From Mediterraneibacter glycyrrhizinilyticus (lineage in GTDB: Bacteria; Bacillota; Clostridia; Lachnospirales; Lachnospiraceae): a DNA stretch of 64,000 nt. A program made the position numbers and the translations under genes. Below the pieces are notes generated by a model, which ran no database searches, was not told where the DNA came from, and worked only from the letters and a program-made list of their open reading frames with translations. Location of the stretch: the NCBI RefSeq assembly GCF_015560805.1, contig NZ_JADMSO010000007.1:1-64000 (forward strand), in the 5' to 3' direction. This document shows positions 1 to 8,901 of the stretch, piece by piece. How positions within the stretch are numbered: position 1 is the stretch's first letter; each line of letters starts with the position of its first letter.

Positions 1-4
1 AAGG

Positions 5-11
5 CCTCCTT
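5..11 (-). promoter_or_regulatory. Shine-Dalgarno site of a gene starting outside the window
   Basis: Read on the minus strand this is AAGGAGG, a near-perfect ribosome-binding site pointing out of the left edge. The AraC gene on the same strand ends at 85, so the site probably serves a further minus-strand gene whose start codon lies just beyond position 1. The coding sequence itself is not visible. Confidence 0.45.
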
Positions 12-84
12 ATGATAAAATATTTTACCATAGAAGACCTTCTAAAACATTATTTACAGAAAAAGTTTCACATTCTCATAGATT

Positions 85-948
85 TCATAACCTATTTCTT
101 ATTTTTCGGTATTCTCTCGGCGAATATCCTTTCAACTTGTGAAAAAGCCGACTGAAATAAAGCTGGTTATCATATCCGACAATCTTAGAAATCTCATTGA
201 TGGAATAAGTTGTTGTTTCAAGTAACATCTGAGCATTGTTGATGCGGATTCCCACAATGAATTGCATTGGTGTAGAACCGGTATATTTTTTGAAATTTCG
301 GATAAACCAGCTGACACTCATGCCTCGTGAGGCAGCATAATCATCAATATTGATATTTTGATTGTAGTTTTCATTGAAAAAGGTAACAGCATTATCCATC
401 TCATGATCAAGGTATTCATTTTTTAATATGTGCTCTCTTGTCAGTTCCCGGTGGAAACTGATCAGAAGATGACGTAGCAAAAGGACAAGCATTTCCTCAT
501 AATTATCTTGACAGCGTTGGAGCTCGATAATAATACGCTTGAAAATTTGTTCATATTCATTAGATGTACCAACTTGAAAGACATGTTCTTTATCTGGAAA
601 CCCATATTGACGTAAGATATTTTTTACATTGCTTCCTGTGAAGTGAATCCAGTATACTTCTGTCTTATCTTCTCCGTAATATTCATATTTTTGGAGTTCT
701 TTCGGTCTGTACAGTACAATGTTGCCGGCTGGAACAATCGTTTCATTATTTACATTATCAAAATGAAAATGCCCACAACCAGCAGTGATATATATAATCT
801 GATAATCCAGACGACCCCTTGGACGGTAGGTAGGAAGTTTGGGATGTCTGGAAAGACGGTAAGTACCACAGCTACCTACAATCAGCGGACGACTTTTGTC
901 TTTGAAATCCATATGTGAGTGGTTCAAATAACCAGTGTTCAAATACAT
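85..948 (-). CDS. AraC-family transcriptional regulator (lactose locus)
   Basis: A 287-residue one-component regulator. The N-terminal half (about 20-150) looks like a cupin-type sugar-sensing domain, and the C-terminal 100 residues carry the two helix-turn-helix motifs of AraC proteins, ending in the typical stretch around NEISKIVGYDNQLYFSRLF. The start is supported by an AGAGGT site 7-8 bases upstream. It is transcribed divergently from the beta-galactosidase gene at 1149 with a 200-base gap, the usual arrangement for an AraC activator and its target, so I infer that it senses lactose or a related galactoside and activates that pair. Family assignment is firm; ligand and target are inferred from position only. 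Confidence 0.9.
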   Translation of the reverse strand: MYLNTGYLNHSHMDFKDKSRPLIVGSCGTYRLSRHPKLPTYRPRGRLDYQIIYITAGCGHFHFDNVNNETIVPAGNIVLYRPKELQKYEYYGEDKTEVYWIHFTGSNVKNILRQYGFPDKEHVFQVGTSNEYEQIFKRIIIELQRCQDNYEEMLVLLLRHLLISFHRELTREHILKNEYLDHEMDNAVTFFNENYNQNINIDDYAASRGMSVSWFIRNFKKYTGSTPMQFIVGIRINNAQMLLETTTYSINEISKIVGYDNQLYFSRLFHKLKGYSPREYRKIRNRL

Positions 949-1043
949 AGGACAGCACCTCTTTTTGTACTTTTTATCATTGTATCATTTAGTACATATT
1001 TTGTCTAATCCAATTCATAGACATATTTTGCAGATTAGGATAA

Positions 1044-1055
1044 GCTATATATAGC
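1044..1055. promoter_or_regulatory. 12-bp palindrome GCTATATATAGC in the araC-lacZ divergent region
   Basis: Perfect inverted repeat in the 200-base space between the divergent AraC regulator and lacZ genes, about 95 bases upstream of the lacZ start. It could be an operator or overlap a -10 element. Its half-site GCTAT recurs in the palindrome at 44029-44044 before the fucosidase gene. The rest of the gap is very AT-rich, with a TATCATT direct repeat near 977-991. No convincing -35 is visible, as is common at activator-dependent promoters. Confidence 0.35.
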
Positions 1056-1148
1056 ATAACTAAGGAACGTAAACAAAAAAGTAAAGTATAAAGTTTGATT
1101 TAAGGAAACAAAGAACAAAAAAGTATATGTATTGGAGGAGAGCTATTT

Positions 1149-4100
1149 ATGATCGTACCACGTTATTATGAAAATCTAAGCGTACTGCACGAAAACACAA
1201 TGCCAGCCAGGGCCTATTATATTCCGTCATCCAAAAGAATGGATAACTTGGTGGAACACAGAGAAGAATCAGATCGTATGCAGTTATTGAATGGAACTTG
1301 GAAATTCCAGTATTTTAACAGCATCTATGACATTCAGGATTCTTTTTTTGAGAAGAATTATGATACAGAAAATTTTGATGAGATTCAGGTTCCAAGTGTA
1401 TGGCAGATGGCTGGATATGATACACACCAGTATACAAACATCCGGTATCCATTTCCGTTTGATCCACCATATGTGCCACAAGACATTCCGTGTGGAGCCT
1501 ATGTACATACTTTTGAGTACAGTAGAGATGAGAAAGCGCCAAAATCTTTTTTGAACTTTGAAGGAGTAGACAGCTGCTTTTATGTATGGCTCAATGGTTC
1601 TTACATAGGATACAGCCAGGTCTCACATATGACCAGTGAGTTTGATGTTACCGGTGTACTTCAGGATGGAACAAATACGGTGGCAGTGTTGGTAATGAAG
1701 TGGTGTGATGGTTCCTATTTGGAAGATCAGGACAAATTCCGTATGAGTGGTATTTTCCGGGATGTGTACATTTTGAAACGCCCAAAACAGGCAATCAGTG
1801 ATTATCATATTAAAACAAGAATTGAGGATATGCTTGCGAAAGTAGAAATTGAAATGAAATTCTACTCTCCGTTAAATGTAAAAATTTCGATTGAAGATAG
1901 AAGCGGAGCAGTTGTAGCACTAGGAAGTATTGCTAAAGAAGGAACAGCTGTATTAGAAATCACGAGTCCGGAACTTTGGAATACAGAAAATCCATATCTA
2001 TATAAACTGATTCTTGAAACAGAGAACGAAGTAATTGTAGATCACATTGCATTAAGAAAGATAGAGATTAAAGATCAGGTTATTTATTTAAATGGACAGA
2101 AGATTAAATTCCGTGGTGTCAATCGACATGATTCTGATCCGGTTACTGGATTTACAATCAATCCGGAACAGATTACAACCGATCTTACGTTAATGAAGCA
2201 GCATAATTTTAATGCGATCCGTTCCAGCCACTATCCGAACGCACCATTTTTCTATGAAATGTGTGACAAGTATGGATTCATGGTGATAGATGAAGCCGAT
2301 ATTGAAGCTCATGGTCCATTTATGATCTACAGAAAAGAAGACACCGATTACAATCGGTTCAAACGATGGAATGAGATGATTGCAGATGATCCGGCATGGG
2401 AAGAGGCAATCGTTGATCGTGTAAAACTCATGGTGGAACGTGACAAAAACCGTTTCTGTATTGTTATGTGGTCAATGGGAAATGAGAGTGCTTATGGTTG
2501 CAACTTTGAAAAAGTACTGGAATGGACAAAGAATTTTGATCCAGACCGCATCACACAATATGAGAGTGCAAGATACCGTAATTATGATGAAACATATGAT
2601 TACAGCAATCTGGATGTGTACAGCCGGATGTACCCGGCGCTTTCCGAAATTCAGGAGTATCTGGATAAAGATGGAAGCAAACCCTTCCTTTTGGTAGAGT
2701 ATTGTCACAGTATGGGAAACGGACCTGGAGATTTTGAGGATTACTTCCAGATGATTCAGGATAATGATAAAATGTGCGGCGGCTTTGTCTGGGAATGGTG
2801 TGACCATGCAATTGCTCATGGAACTGCTGAGAATGGAAAGACTATATATGCTTATGGGGGCGACCATGGCGAAGAAATTCATGATGGCAACTTCTGTATG
2901 GATGGATTAGTATATCCAGACAGAACGGTACATACAGGACTTTTGGAATACAAGAATGTTTATCGCCCGGCAAGGGTTATTTCCTATGACAAAGAAAGTG
3001 GAGAACTGGTGCTTCATAACTACATGGATTTTGATAATCTGAAAGATTATGTGAAAATCAGCTATGAACTGACACAGGATGGTCTTGTGATCAGCAAAGG
3101 TAAACTTTCAGAAGTTTCAGCAGCACCACACAGTGAAGGAAAAACAAACCTTAAAATCAATGTGCCAGTGAATGGAAAATGTTATTTAAAACTTATTTAC
3201 CATCTGAAAAAAGAAGTACCATTATTGGATGAAGACCATATTCTTGGATTTGATGAAATTGAGGTAAGCAAGGACGATGCAAAATGTAAACTTGCTGAGA
3301 AATGGCTACAAAAAACAGCAGTGGGCTCTGAATTACAGGTAAATGAAAATGATACACAGATTCATATCAAGGGGCGTGAATTTGCTTATACCATAGACAA
3401 ACGTACTGCACTTTTTACAGAGATGAAATTTGCAGGTCGGGAATATCTGAACCACCCGATGGAATTAAATATTTGGAGGGCACCAACAGATAATGATATG
3501 TACATCAAGTCTGAATGGAAGAAAGCCCATTATGATAAAGCTTATACAAGAGCTTACACGACAGAGGTCGTGCAGGGAAAGCATGGTGTGAAAATTACAA
3601 GCCATGCATCCGTTGTGGCAGAGACAGTACAGAAGATTCTTGATGTGACGATCACATGGAAAATAGAAGCTGCTGGAAAGATTGATGCAGATATTGCAGT
3701 AACAAAAGATGATGAATTTCCGGACCTGCCAAGATTTGGTGTGAGGATGTTCCTGGATAAAAAACTTTCGGCTGCACGATACTTTGGAATGGGACCACAG
3801 GAAAGCTATTGTGACAAACATCAGGCTGCGAGCCACGGTTTGTATCAGGCAAATGTAGATGATTTGCATGAGGATTATATTCGCCCACAGGAAAATGGAA
3901 GCCATTATGATTGTGAATATGTAGAGCTTAATAACAGCCGATATGGAATTGTGGTCTCTGCGGAAAATGCCTTCTCATTCAATGCTTCTTATTATACGCA
4001 GGAAGAACTTGAGGAGAAAACGCATAATTATGAATTAATAGAATCAGATAGTGTAGTATTCTGTGTTGACTACGCATTAAATGGCATTGGTTCTAACAGT

Positions 4101-4187
4101 TGTGGTCCAGTTGTATTGGAGCAGTACCGATTTGATGATGTATTATTTCGGTTTCAGTTTACACTGATACCGTATATAAAGGGATAA
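1149..4187 (+). CDS. lacZ: Beta-galactosidase, glycoside hydrolase family 2
   Basis: A 1012-residue GH2 enzyme close in length and layout to E. coli LacZ (1023). It has an N-terminal jelly-roll sugar-binding domain, an immunoglobulin-like domain, a TIM barrel and a C-terminal beta-galactosidase small-chain domain. The acid/base glutamate is E446 in MGNESAYG and the nucleophile is E517 in LLVEYCHSMGNG. There is no signal peptide, so it acts in the cytoplasm, splitting imported lactose or related beta-galactosides to galactose and glucose. A TTGGAGGAG site lies just upstream of the start. The next gene is a sugar-cation symporter, giving a simple import-and-hydrolyse pair. The exact natural substrate (lactose or a host-glycan galactoside) cannot be told from the sequence. 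Confidence 0.93.
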   Translation: MIVPRYYENLSVLHENTMPARAYYIPSSKRMDNLVEHREESDRMQLLNGTWKFQYFNSIYDIQDSFFEKNYDTENFDEIQVPSVWQMAGYDTHQYTNIRYPFPFDPPYVPQDIPCGAYVHTFEYSRDEKAPKSFLNFEGVDSCFYVWLNGSYIGYSQVSHMTSEFDVTGVLQDGTNTVAVLVMKWCDGSYLEDQDKFRMSGIFRDVYILKRPKQAISDYHIKTRIEDMLAKVEIEMKFYSPLNVKISIEDRSGAVVALGSIAKEGTAVLEITSPELWNTENPYLYKLILETENEVIVDHIALRKIEIKDQVIYLNGQKIKFRGVNRHDSDPVTGFTINPEQITTDLTLMKQHNFNAIRSSHYPNAPFFYEMCDKYGFMVIDEADIEAHGPFMIYRKEDTDYNRFKRWNEMIADDPAWEEAIVDRVKLMVERDKNRFCIVMWSMGNESAYGCNFEKVLEWTKNFDPDRITQYESARYRNYDETYDYSNLDVYSRMYPALSEIQEYLDKDGSKPFLLVEYCHSMGNGPGDFEDYFQMIQDNDKMCGGFVWEWCDHAIAHGTAENGKTIYAYGGDHGEEIHDGNFCMDGLVYPDRTVHTGLLEYKNVYRPARVISYDKESGELVLHNYMDFDNLKDYVKISYELTQDGLVISKGKLSEVSAAPHSEGKTNLKINVPVNGKCYLKLIYHLKKEVPLLDEDHILGFDEIEVSKDDAKCKLAEKWLQKTAVGSELQVNENDTQIHIKGREFAYTIDKRTALFTEMKFAGREYLNHPMELNIWRAPTDNDMYIKSEWKKAHYDKAYTRAYTTEVVQGKHGVKITSHASVVAETVQKILDVTITWKIEAAGKIDADIAVTKDDEFPDLPRFGVRMFLDKKLSAARYFGMGPQESYCDKHQAASHGLYQANVDDLHEDYIRPQENGSHYDCEYVELNNSRYGIVVSAENAFSFNASYYTQEELEEKTHNYELIESDSVVFCVDYALNGIGSNSCGPVVLEQYRFDDVLFRFQFTLIPYIKG

Positions 4188-4222
4188 TAAAGTTTCATGC
4201 AACCCGTAAACAAGGAAAGAGA

Positions 4223-4265
4223 GTCTGATTGAGATGTAAAGTCCGGATATACAGAGCAATCAGAC
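4223..4265 (+). other. Stem-loop between lacZ and the symporter gene
   Basis: GTCTGATTG at 4223-4231 pairs perfectly with CAATCAGAC at 4257-4265, leaving a 25-base loop. It is followed by A-rich, not T-rich, sequence, so it is unlikely to terminate transcription. A role in RNA processing or in uneven expression of the two genes is possible. The 167-base gap contains no other gene. Confidence 0.4.
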
Positions 4266-4354
4266 AAAAACAGAGAAAAAATTAGAATTAGACATCATAC
4301 GGCTAGACATATTGAGATTCTAAGTGCGATGAAGATGAGGAGCAAAGAAATTCG

Positions 4355-5752
4355 ATGGAAGAAAAAAAGTATTTGAAATGGTATAACAAAATTGGATATG
4401 GATCAGGCGATATTGCAGGTAATGTAGTCTATGCGTTCCTGACATCTTTTATGATGGTCTATTTGACGGACTCAGTAGGACTTGCTGCAGGTGTCGTAGG
4501 TACCCTGATTGCAGTATCAAAACTATTTGATGGTTTTACGGATATATTTTTTGGATCAATGATTGACAAAACACATAGTAAAATGGGAAAAGCGAAACCA
4601 TGGATGCTATATGGATATATTGGTTGTGCCATTACGCTGGTCTGCTGTTTTGCAGTACCAGTCAGCTTGGGAACAACGGCTAAATATGCATGGTTCTTTA
4701 TCTCTTACACACTGTTAAATGGTGTGTTTTATACAGCAAACAATATTGCTTATTCAGCACTTACGTCACTGATTACAAAGAACAGCAAAGAGCGTGTGCA
4801 GATGGGATCTTACCGTTTTATTTTTGCGTTTTCAACAAGTCTTCTGATTCAGGCAATTACAGTTGGATTTGTAGATAAATGTGGTGGAGATGCTACAGCA
4901 TGGAGAACAGTTGCTATTATCTATGCAATCATTGGTCTTGTCGTAAATACGATTTCAGCACTTTCTGTTAAGGAACTTCCTGAGGAAGAACTTAACGAAG
5001 GAGAAGTAAAGAATGATAATGAAAAGTTCGGAATGGTACATGCATTCAAGCTTCTTGTTAAAAACAAATATTACATGATGATTTGTGGAACATATATTTT
5101 ACAGCAGTTATATGGTGCCATGATTGGAGCTGGCATTTATTACATGACATGGGTACTGAAAAATAAGAATTTGTTTGGACAATTTGCATGGGCAGTAAAT
5201 ATTCCACTGATCATTGCCCTGATTTTCACACCGACATTAGTTGGTAAGTGGAAAGGTATGTATAAACTGAACTTAAGAGGTTATGTCTTAGCAGTCATCG
5301 GTAGAGCACTTGTTGTTGTTGCAGGATATATGGGCAGTGTTCCGCTGATGATGGCATTTACAGCTCTTGCAGCCTTAGGTCAGGGACCATGGCAGGGAGA
5401 TATGAATGCAGTTATCGCATCTTGCTCTGAATACACTTATCTTACACAGGGAAAGAGAATTGACGGAACGATGTACTCTTGTACTTCTCTTGGCGTAAAA
5501 ATCGGTGGAGGTATTGGAACCGCTGTTGTTGGATGGATGCTTGAGTTCAGTGGATATATCGGAACAAATGCAACTCAGCCGCAGTCTGCACTTGATATGA
5601 TGCAGTTTATGTATCTTTGGCTTCCGCTAATCTTTGATGTATTGATTATGTTTGTACTTTCAAGAATGAATGTAGAAGATGCAAATAAAAAACTGAAAGC
5701 AGAAAAAGGAATTGCTGCAGATGAAGTAACAGATGCATCAGACATAAATTAG
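4355..5752 (+). CDS. GPH-family sugar:cation symporter (LacS/MelB-like MFS transporter)
   Basis: A 465-residue membrane protein with about 12 hydrophobic segments and the glycoside-pentoside-hexuronide layout: the N-terminal motif around YGSGDIAGNVVYAF, and the cytoplasmic loop with FDGFTDIFFGSMIDKTHSKMGKAKPW, of which the DGFTD...GKAKPW part is characteristic. It has no fused EIIA domain, unlike streptococcal LacS. Immediately downstream of lacZ, it most likely imports lactose or another galactoside driven by Na+ or H+. The start at 4355 follows a GAGGAG site about 12 bases upstream. A terminator follows the gene. Confidence 0.87.
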   Translation: MEEKKYLKWYNKIGYGSGDIAGNVVYAFLTSFMMVYLTDSVGLAAGVVGTLIAVSKLFDGFTDIFFGSMIDKTHSKMGKAKPWMLYGYIGCAITLVCCFAVPVSLGTTAKYAWFFISYTLLNGVFYTANNIAYSALTSLITKNSKERVQMGSYRFIFAFSTSLLIQAITVGFVDKCGGDATAWRTVAIIYAIIGLVVNTISALSVKELPEEELNEGEVKNDNEKFGMVHAFKLLVKNKYYMMICGTYILQQLYGAMIGAGIYYMTWVLKNKNLFGQFAWAVNIPLIIALIFTPTLVGKWKGMYKLNLRGYVLAVIGRALVVVAGYMGSVPLMMAFTALAALGQGPWQGDMNAVIASCSEYTYLTQGKRIDGTMYSCTSLGVKIGGGIGTAVVGWMLEFSGYIGTNATQPQSALDMMQFMYLWLPLIFDVLIMFVLSRMNVEDANKKLKAEKGIAADEVTDASDIN

Positions 5753-5765
5753 AATTGACAGGAGA

Positions 5766-5806
5766 AAGCGTTGTCTGGTCATTGCTCGATGAGACAGTGC
5801 TTTTTT
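5766..5806 (+). terminator. Intrinsic terminator of the lacZ-symporter operon
   Basis: Arms at 5766-5776 and 5792-5802 form an 11-bp stem with two G-U pairs, followed by a run of six T. It lies 13 bases after the symporter stop codon. Confidence 0.75.
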
Positions 5807-5845
5807 CTATATATAAAGTGATTGAACTGTATTTTGAAAATAAAA

Positions 5846-5913
5846 AAGGACCACTTCATTTTTGTGAAATGACCTTAAGAAAATATTCAGTTTTCACAAA
5901 ATAGTCCTTTTAG
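5846..5913 (-). terminator. Intrinsic terminator of the small-protein gene
   Basis: Read on the minus strand, AAAAGGAC plus TTTTGTGAAA pair with TTTCACAAAA plus GTCCTTTT, followed by TTTTTT. The structure starts 4 bases after the stop codon of the 25-residue gene at 5917-5994 and closes its transcript. Confidence 0.7.
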
Positions 5914-5916
5914 TAT

Positions 5917-5994
5917 TTATACATGGTAAGGATGCTCAAAATATTCAGCGTAGAATACTAAAAGGTCATTCAGATATTTTTTTAGATTGCTCAT
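5917..5994 (-). CDS. 25-residue small protein, monocistronic, function unknown
   Basis: Begins MSNLKKYLNDLLVFYAEYFE and ends HPYHV. The start codon is preceded at ideal spacing by AAAGGAGG. A TATAAT box lies 33-38 bases upstream of the start, and a strong intrinsic terminator follows the stop directly, so the gene looks like an independent unit. The peptide is amphipathic and aromatic-rich, with no clear membrane segment, signal peptide or paired cysteines, so it does not look like a secreted bacteriocin or a typical hydrophobic type I toxin. It is divergent from the AraC regulator at 6104, which may control it. I do not recognise a family. The coding claim rests on the complete set of expression signals, not on homology. 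Confidence 0.6.
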   Translation of the reverse strand: MSNLKKYLNDLLVFYAEYFEHPYHV

Positions 5995-6026
5995 TTGCAA
6001 TTCCTCCTTTTCTTATTTACAAGTTG

Positions 6027-6032
6027 ATTATA
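6027..6032 (-). promoter_or_regulatory. -10 element of the small-protein gene
   Basis: On the minus strand this reads TATAAT, giving a predicted start near 6020 and a leader of about 26 bases that contains the AAAGGAGG ribosome site. The -35 region is poor (AAGCAA at 17-bp spacing), suggesting that an activator may be needed; the divergent AraC gene is a candidate. Confidence 0.45.
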
Positions 6033-6103
6033 GGATAGATGTAAAAGGATTGCTTGCCAAATCGAAAGAAGATATAGACAAATGTTGCAAAGGGGAGTAT
6101 TTC

Positions 6104-6904
6104 ATGCAGTTAAAATATGTTGACACAAAAGAGGAGATTATAGCAATAAATAGGAAGTCAAAACATATTGAACCACATCTTCATAATGCATTGGAGATCG
6201 TTTGTGTAACAAGTGGAGCATTAGAACTTGGTGTCGGACAGGAACTATACCATATGGAAAAAGGAGATATAGGCTTTGTATTTCCAGATGTTATTCATCA
6301 CTATCAGATACTGACACCCGGTGTAAATAAAGCGACTTATCTGATTGCATCGCCATTTACGATAGCCAAATTTGCAGATATCATGCAATCCATGGCTCCT
6401 GAATACCCAATCATCAAAGCGGAAAAGGTTGAACCGGAGGTATATAGGGTTATAAATGCAATTTTAGAGACAGAACAGTCGGATATTACTGTTGCACAGG
6501 CATATCTTCAAATTGTGTTGGCACGCTGCATAGGAAAATTAAATTTGGTAGAAAAGAGTAATGTGGGGAGCAACGATCTTATTTACCAGACAGTTTCCTA
6601 TATATCAGCAAATTTTAAGAAGAAATTTTCGCTGGAAGAGATGGCAAAAGATCTGGGGGTGAGCAAATATGTCTTATCCAGACTCTTTTCCAAAACATTC
6701 CATAGAAACTTTAATCAATATCTTAATGATGCAAGGCTGAACTATGCATGCCATCGTTTGGAAAATACGAGTGATTCTATTACAAACATTTGTCTGGATA
6801 GTGGATTTGAAAGTCAGAGAACATTTAACCGAGTATTTAAAGAAAGATATAAAATATCACCGAGTGATTATCGGAGTACTTGTGTGAAAGATATGTTGAC
6901 ATAA
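6104..6904 (+). CDS. AraC-family transcriptional regulator
   Basis: A 266-residue regulator with an N-terminal cupin domain (about 15-100, with the metal-site-like motif PHLHNALEIV) and a C-terminal double helix-turn-helix DNA-binding domain ending in TFNRVFKERYKISPSDYR. The open frame extends to 5987, but the ATG at 6104 has an AGGGGAG site at correct spacing and homologues begin near here, so I chose it. The upstream extension would also overlap the promoter of the divergent small gene. The downstream HAD phosphatase is separated by 161 bases with its own AT-rich promoter-like sequence, so the regulator is probably monocistronic. Its effector is unknown. Confidence 0.88.
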   Translation: MQLKYVDTKEEIIAINRKSKHIEPHLHNALEIVCVTSGALELGVGQELYHMEKGDIGFVFPDVIHHYQILTPGVNKATYLIASPFTIAKFADIMQSMAPEYPIIKAEKVEPEVYRVINAILETEQSDITVAQAYLQIVLARCIGKLNLVEKSNVGSNDLIYQTVSYISANFKKKFSLEEMAKDLGVSKYVLSRLFSKTFHRNFNQYLNDARLNYACHRLENTSDSITNICLDSGFESQRTFNRVFKERYKISPSDYRSTCVKDMLT

Positions 6905-7065
6905 AAGGTTCTGTTGATCGAAATATTTACTTTGATTTTACAGTGCTATGTATTTGATTTCATGTGTGGATGATATAATATAAAAATATTTGTAGAAAAA
7001 AGAGTTTTATTCTATTATGAAAAGAGTAAGGTGTATTCTAAAGAAACAAGAAAGGCAGGGCGCAT

Positions 7066-7878
7066 ATGAACATGATAAAATCCATAATCGATTTTAATGA
7101 AAAAAAAGGATTCATCTGTGATATGGATGGTGTGATCTATCATGGCAATCAGATATTGCCAGGTGTTCCAGAATTCATCCAGTGGTTGCATGATGAAAAG
7201 AAAGAATATTTGTTTTTGACAAATAATAGTGGATATACACCACGAGAATTAAATCAGAAACTGGCTAGGATGGGACTTGATGTGCCAGAAGAACATTTTT
7301 ATACCAGTGCATTGGCAACAGCCGCATTTTTAAAAGAACAGGCGGCAGGCTGTTCGGCATTTGTGATAGGAGAAGCCGGCCTGTTAAATGCACTTTATGA
7401 TGTAGGTATCACAATGAATGATGTAAATCCGGATTATGTTGTTGTGGGAGAGGGACGCTCCTATTCATTGGATACATTAACAAAAGCAACGAATTTAGTT
7501 TTGAAAGGTGCAAAGCTGATCGGAGCAAACTCAGATGTTTCCGGACCGATTGAGAACGGCATTGCTCCTGCTTGTCGTGCATTGATTGCACCTATAGAAA
7601 TGGCAACAGGTACACAGGCATATTTCTGTGGGAAACCGAATCCACTGATGATGAGAACAGGATTGAATATGCTTGGATGTCATTCAGCAGAAGCTGTAAT
7701 GGTTGGGGATCGTATGGATACAGATGTGATTTCAGGAATGGAAAGTGGTATGTCTACTGTATTGGTTCTCTCTGGATGTTCAACGAAGGATACACTCAAA
7801 ACTTATGCTTATCTTCCGACAATGGTATTGAATGGAGTGGGAGATATCGCCAGTATGGCAAAAGCAAAAGAGGAATAG
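7066..7878 (+). CDS. HAD-IIA family hydrolase (NagD/4-nitrophenylphosphatase-like)
   Basis: A 270-residue HAD superfamily phosphatase of subclass IIA. Motif I is DMDGVIYHG (nucleophile Asp), motif II is TNNSG, the lysine of motif III is in CGKPNP, and motif IV is VGDRMDTD. These proteins dephosphorylate small sugar or nucleotide phosphates in the cytoplasm, and NagD-like members are nucleotide or phosphosugar phosphatases. The start codon follows an AAGGCAGGG site. The neighbours give no pathway clue: an AraC regulator upstream and a disrupted gene downstream. The family is certain, the substrate is not. Confidence 0.88.
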   Translation: MNMIKSIIDFNEKKGFICDMDGVIYHGNQILPGVPEFIQWLHDEKKEYLFLTNNSGYTPRELNQKLARMGLDVPEEHFYTSALATAAFLKEQAAGCSAFVIGEAGLLNALYDVGITMNDVNPDYVVVGEGRSYSLDTLTKATNLVLKGAKLIGANSDVSGPIENGIAPACRALIAPIEMATGTQAYFCGKPNPLMMRTGLNMLGCHSAEAVMVGDRMDTDVISGMESGMSTVLVLSGCSTKDTLKTYAYLPTMVLNGVGDIASMAKAKEE

Positions 7879-7897
7879 TGTGATTAGGCAAATACCA

Positions 7898-8459
7898 GGA
7901 GGTAAAGTATATGATGAAACTTGATAATTTTGTAGGAATGATGACAGGACATTTTGATAATAAGGATCAATTTAATAAGATGTAGGCAGAGGGGAAAACA
8001 TATCCATATGCGGAACATGTAAATACAATCTGTAATGACAAAATAAATAACCTTCCTGAAGATTTCAAAGGAAAATTTGTTGTTGAAGAGAGTTATTATG
8101 AAATTAATGGAAAACGTCATGCATCTCCACATCTTTTCCTTATCACAGAAATAGAACAGGGAATTTTACTTTCTTCTTATGAAATTCCAAAAGGAGAAGA
8201 TAAAAATACATTTTCATATGATTCTATGAAGAATGTTGATTACTCTAAACTAGAAAAATCTGAAAAATTTAATCCGGCACTTTATCATGAAAAGGACGGA
8301 ATCTGGGAGGGAGGCAGCACAAGCCAGTTCTCTCCGGTAATGACATTCAAACTTTGGGAAAAGTTTTCCAACAATTTTCTGGAAATATCGGAAAGCATGG
8401 AAGTTAATGGAAAGAGAACTTTTGGATATGATGAACCAATAATTTATAAGCGTGTATAA
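7898..8459 (+). pseudogene. Unknown 182-codon gene interrupted by an in-frame amber codon
   Basis: A perfect AGGAGG at 7898-7903 precedes ATG at 7911. The frame then runs to a stop at 8457-8459, broken only by TAG at 7983-7985 (codon 25). Residues before (VGMMTGHFDNKDQFNKM) and after (AEGKTYPYAEHVNTICND) read as one continuous protein, so a CAG-to-TAG change (Gln to stop) is the simplest explanation. The rest includes ASPHLFLITE and IWEGGSTSQF. I do not recognise the family firmly; the MTGHFDN start weakly recalls CpcT/CpeT-type proteins. A short protein could restart at an internal ATG such as 8226. It is either a recent pseudogene or a read-through candidate. Confidence 0.6.
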
Positions 8460-8560
8460 TCAAAGGTCTGCATATTGGGATGAACTTCAGTTTGTAGAGG
8501 ACTCGATGAATTTGCGTAATATGGGGCATTACATGAATGTTAATTTAAGGAAATAATATG

Positions 8561-8801
8561 GTAAGCAAAAGCGGGATAACTTTTCAAATCGTTCTATTGT
8601 TGCGTAGGTTATTAGCACTTAGAATATGAAACATCTTAATTGAAGAATATTTAGGGGCTAATGGAAAATTAAATGTTGAATATCCGAATGGCGTTGAAGT
8701 GTAGAAAGAAAAATGTGAGGTAGAGAGACTCATTATTAGCGAAAAGAAACATAAAAATAAGCGATATTATAAAATTTCTTTTTTAATTAAAAATAAGAAA
8801 T
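8561..8801 (+). pseudogene. Decayed coding remnant
   Basis: From an ATG at 8561 one frame gives a protein-like reading broken by TGA (after LLLRRLLALRI) and TAG (after LNVEYPNGVEV), ending at TAA 8799-8801 after an Arg/Lys-rich tail. The stretch 8460-8960 holds no intact gene: this remnant, a hairpin at 8808-8848, and the left end of the insertion sequence. I cannot assign the original function, and chance openness in AT-rich DNA is possible. Confidence 0.25.
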
Positions 8802-8807
8802 AATTAT

Positions 8808-8848
8808 CTGCCGTACGACGGCAAAAGAAAAAAGCCGTCGTACAGCAG
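8808..8848. repeat. GC-rich hairpin upstream of the insertion sequence
   Basis: CTGCCGTACGACGGC (8808-8822) pairs with GCCGTCGTACAGCAG (8834-8848): 15 bp with one mismatch and an 11-base A-rich loop. It stands out in very AT-rich surroundings. It lacks a T-run on the plus strand. On the minus strand the tail is weakly T/A-rich. It may be a palindromic intergenic repeat, a remnant of another mobile element, or a weak terminator. Confidence 0.5.
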
Positions 8849-8901
8849 TCATTTGACACGCCCGTATGAAACGGCGGCTGTGAAATAACACTCTCTACGA
8901 A

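Noticed and set aside
643-918. Plus-strand open frame of 91 codons
   Set aside because: Lies wholly inside the minus-strand AraC gene, no ribosome site, protein composition is that of an antisense shadow.
8561-8801. Second gene with in-frame amber as evidence of stop-codon recoding
   Set aside because: The frame also has TGA and weak protein character, and neighbouring genes do not use TAG internally, so decay is the simpler reading.
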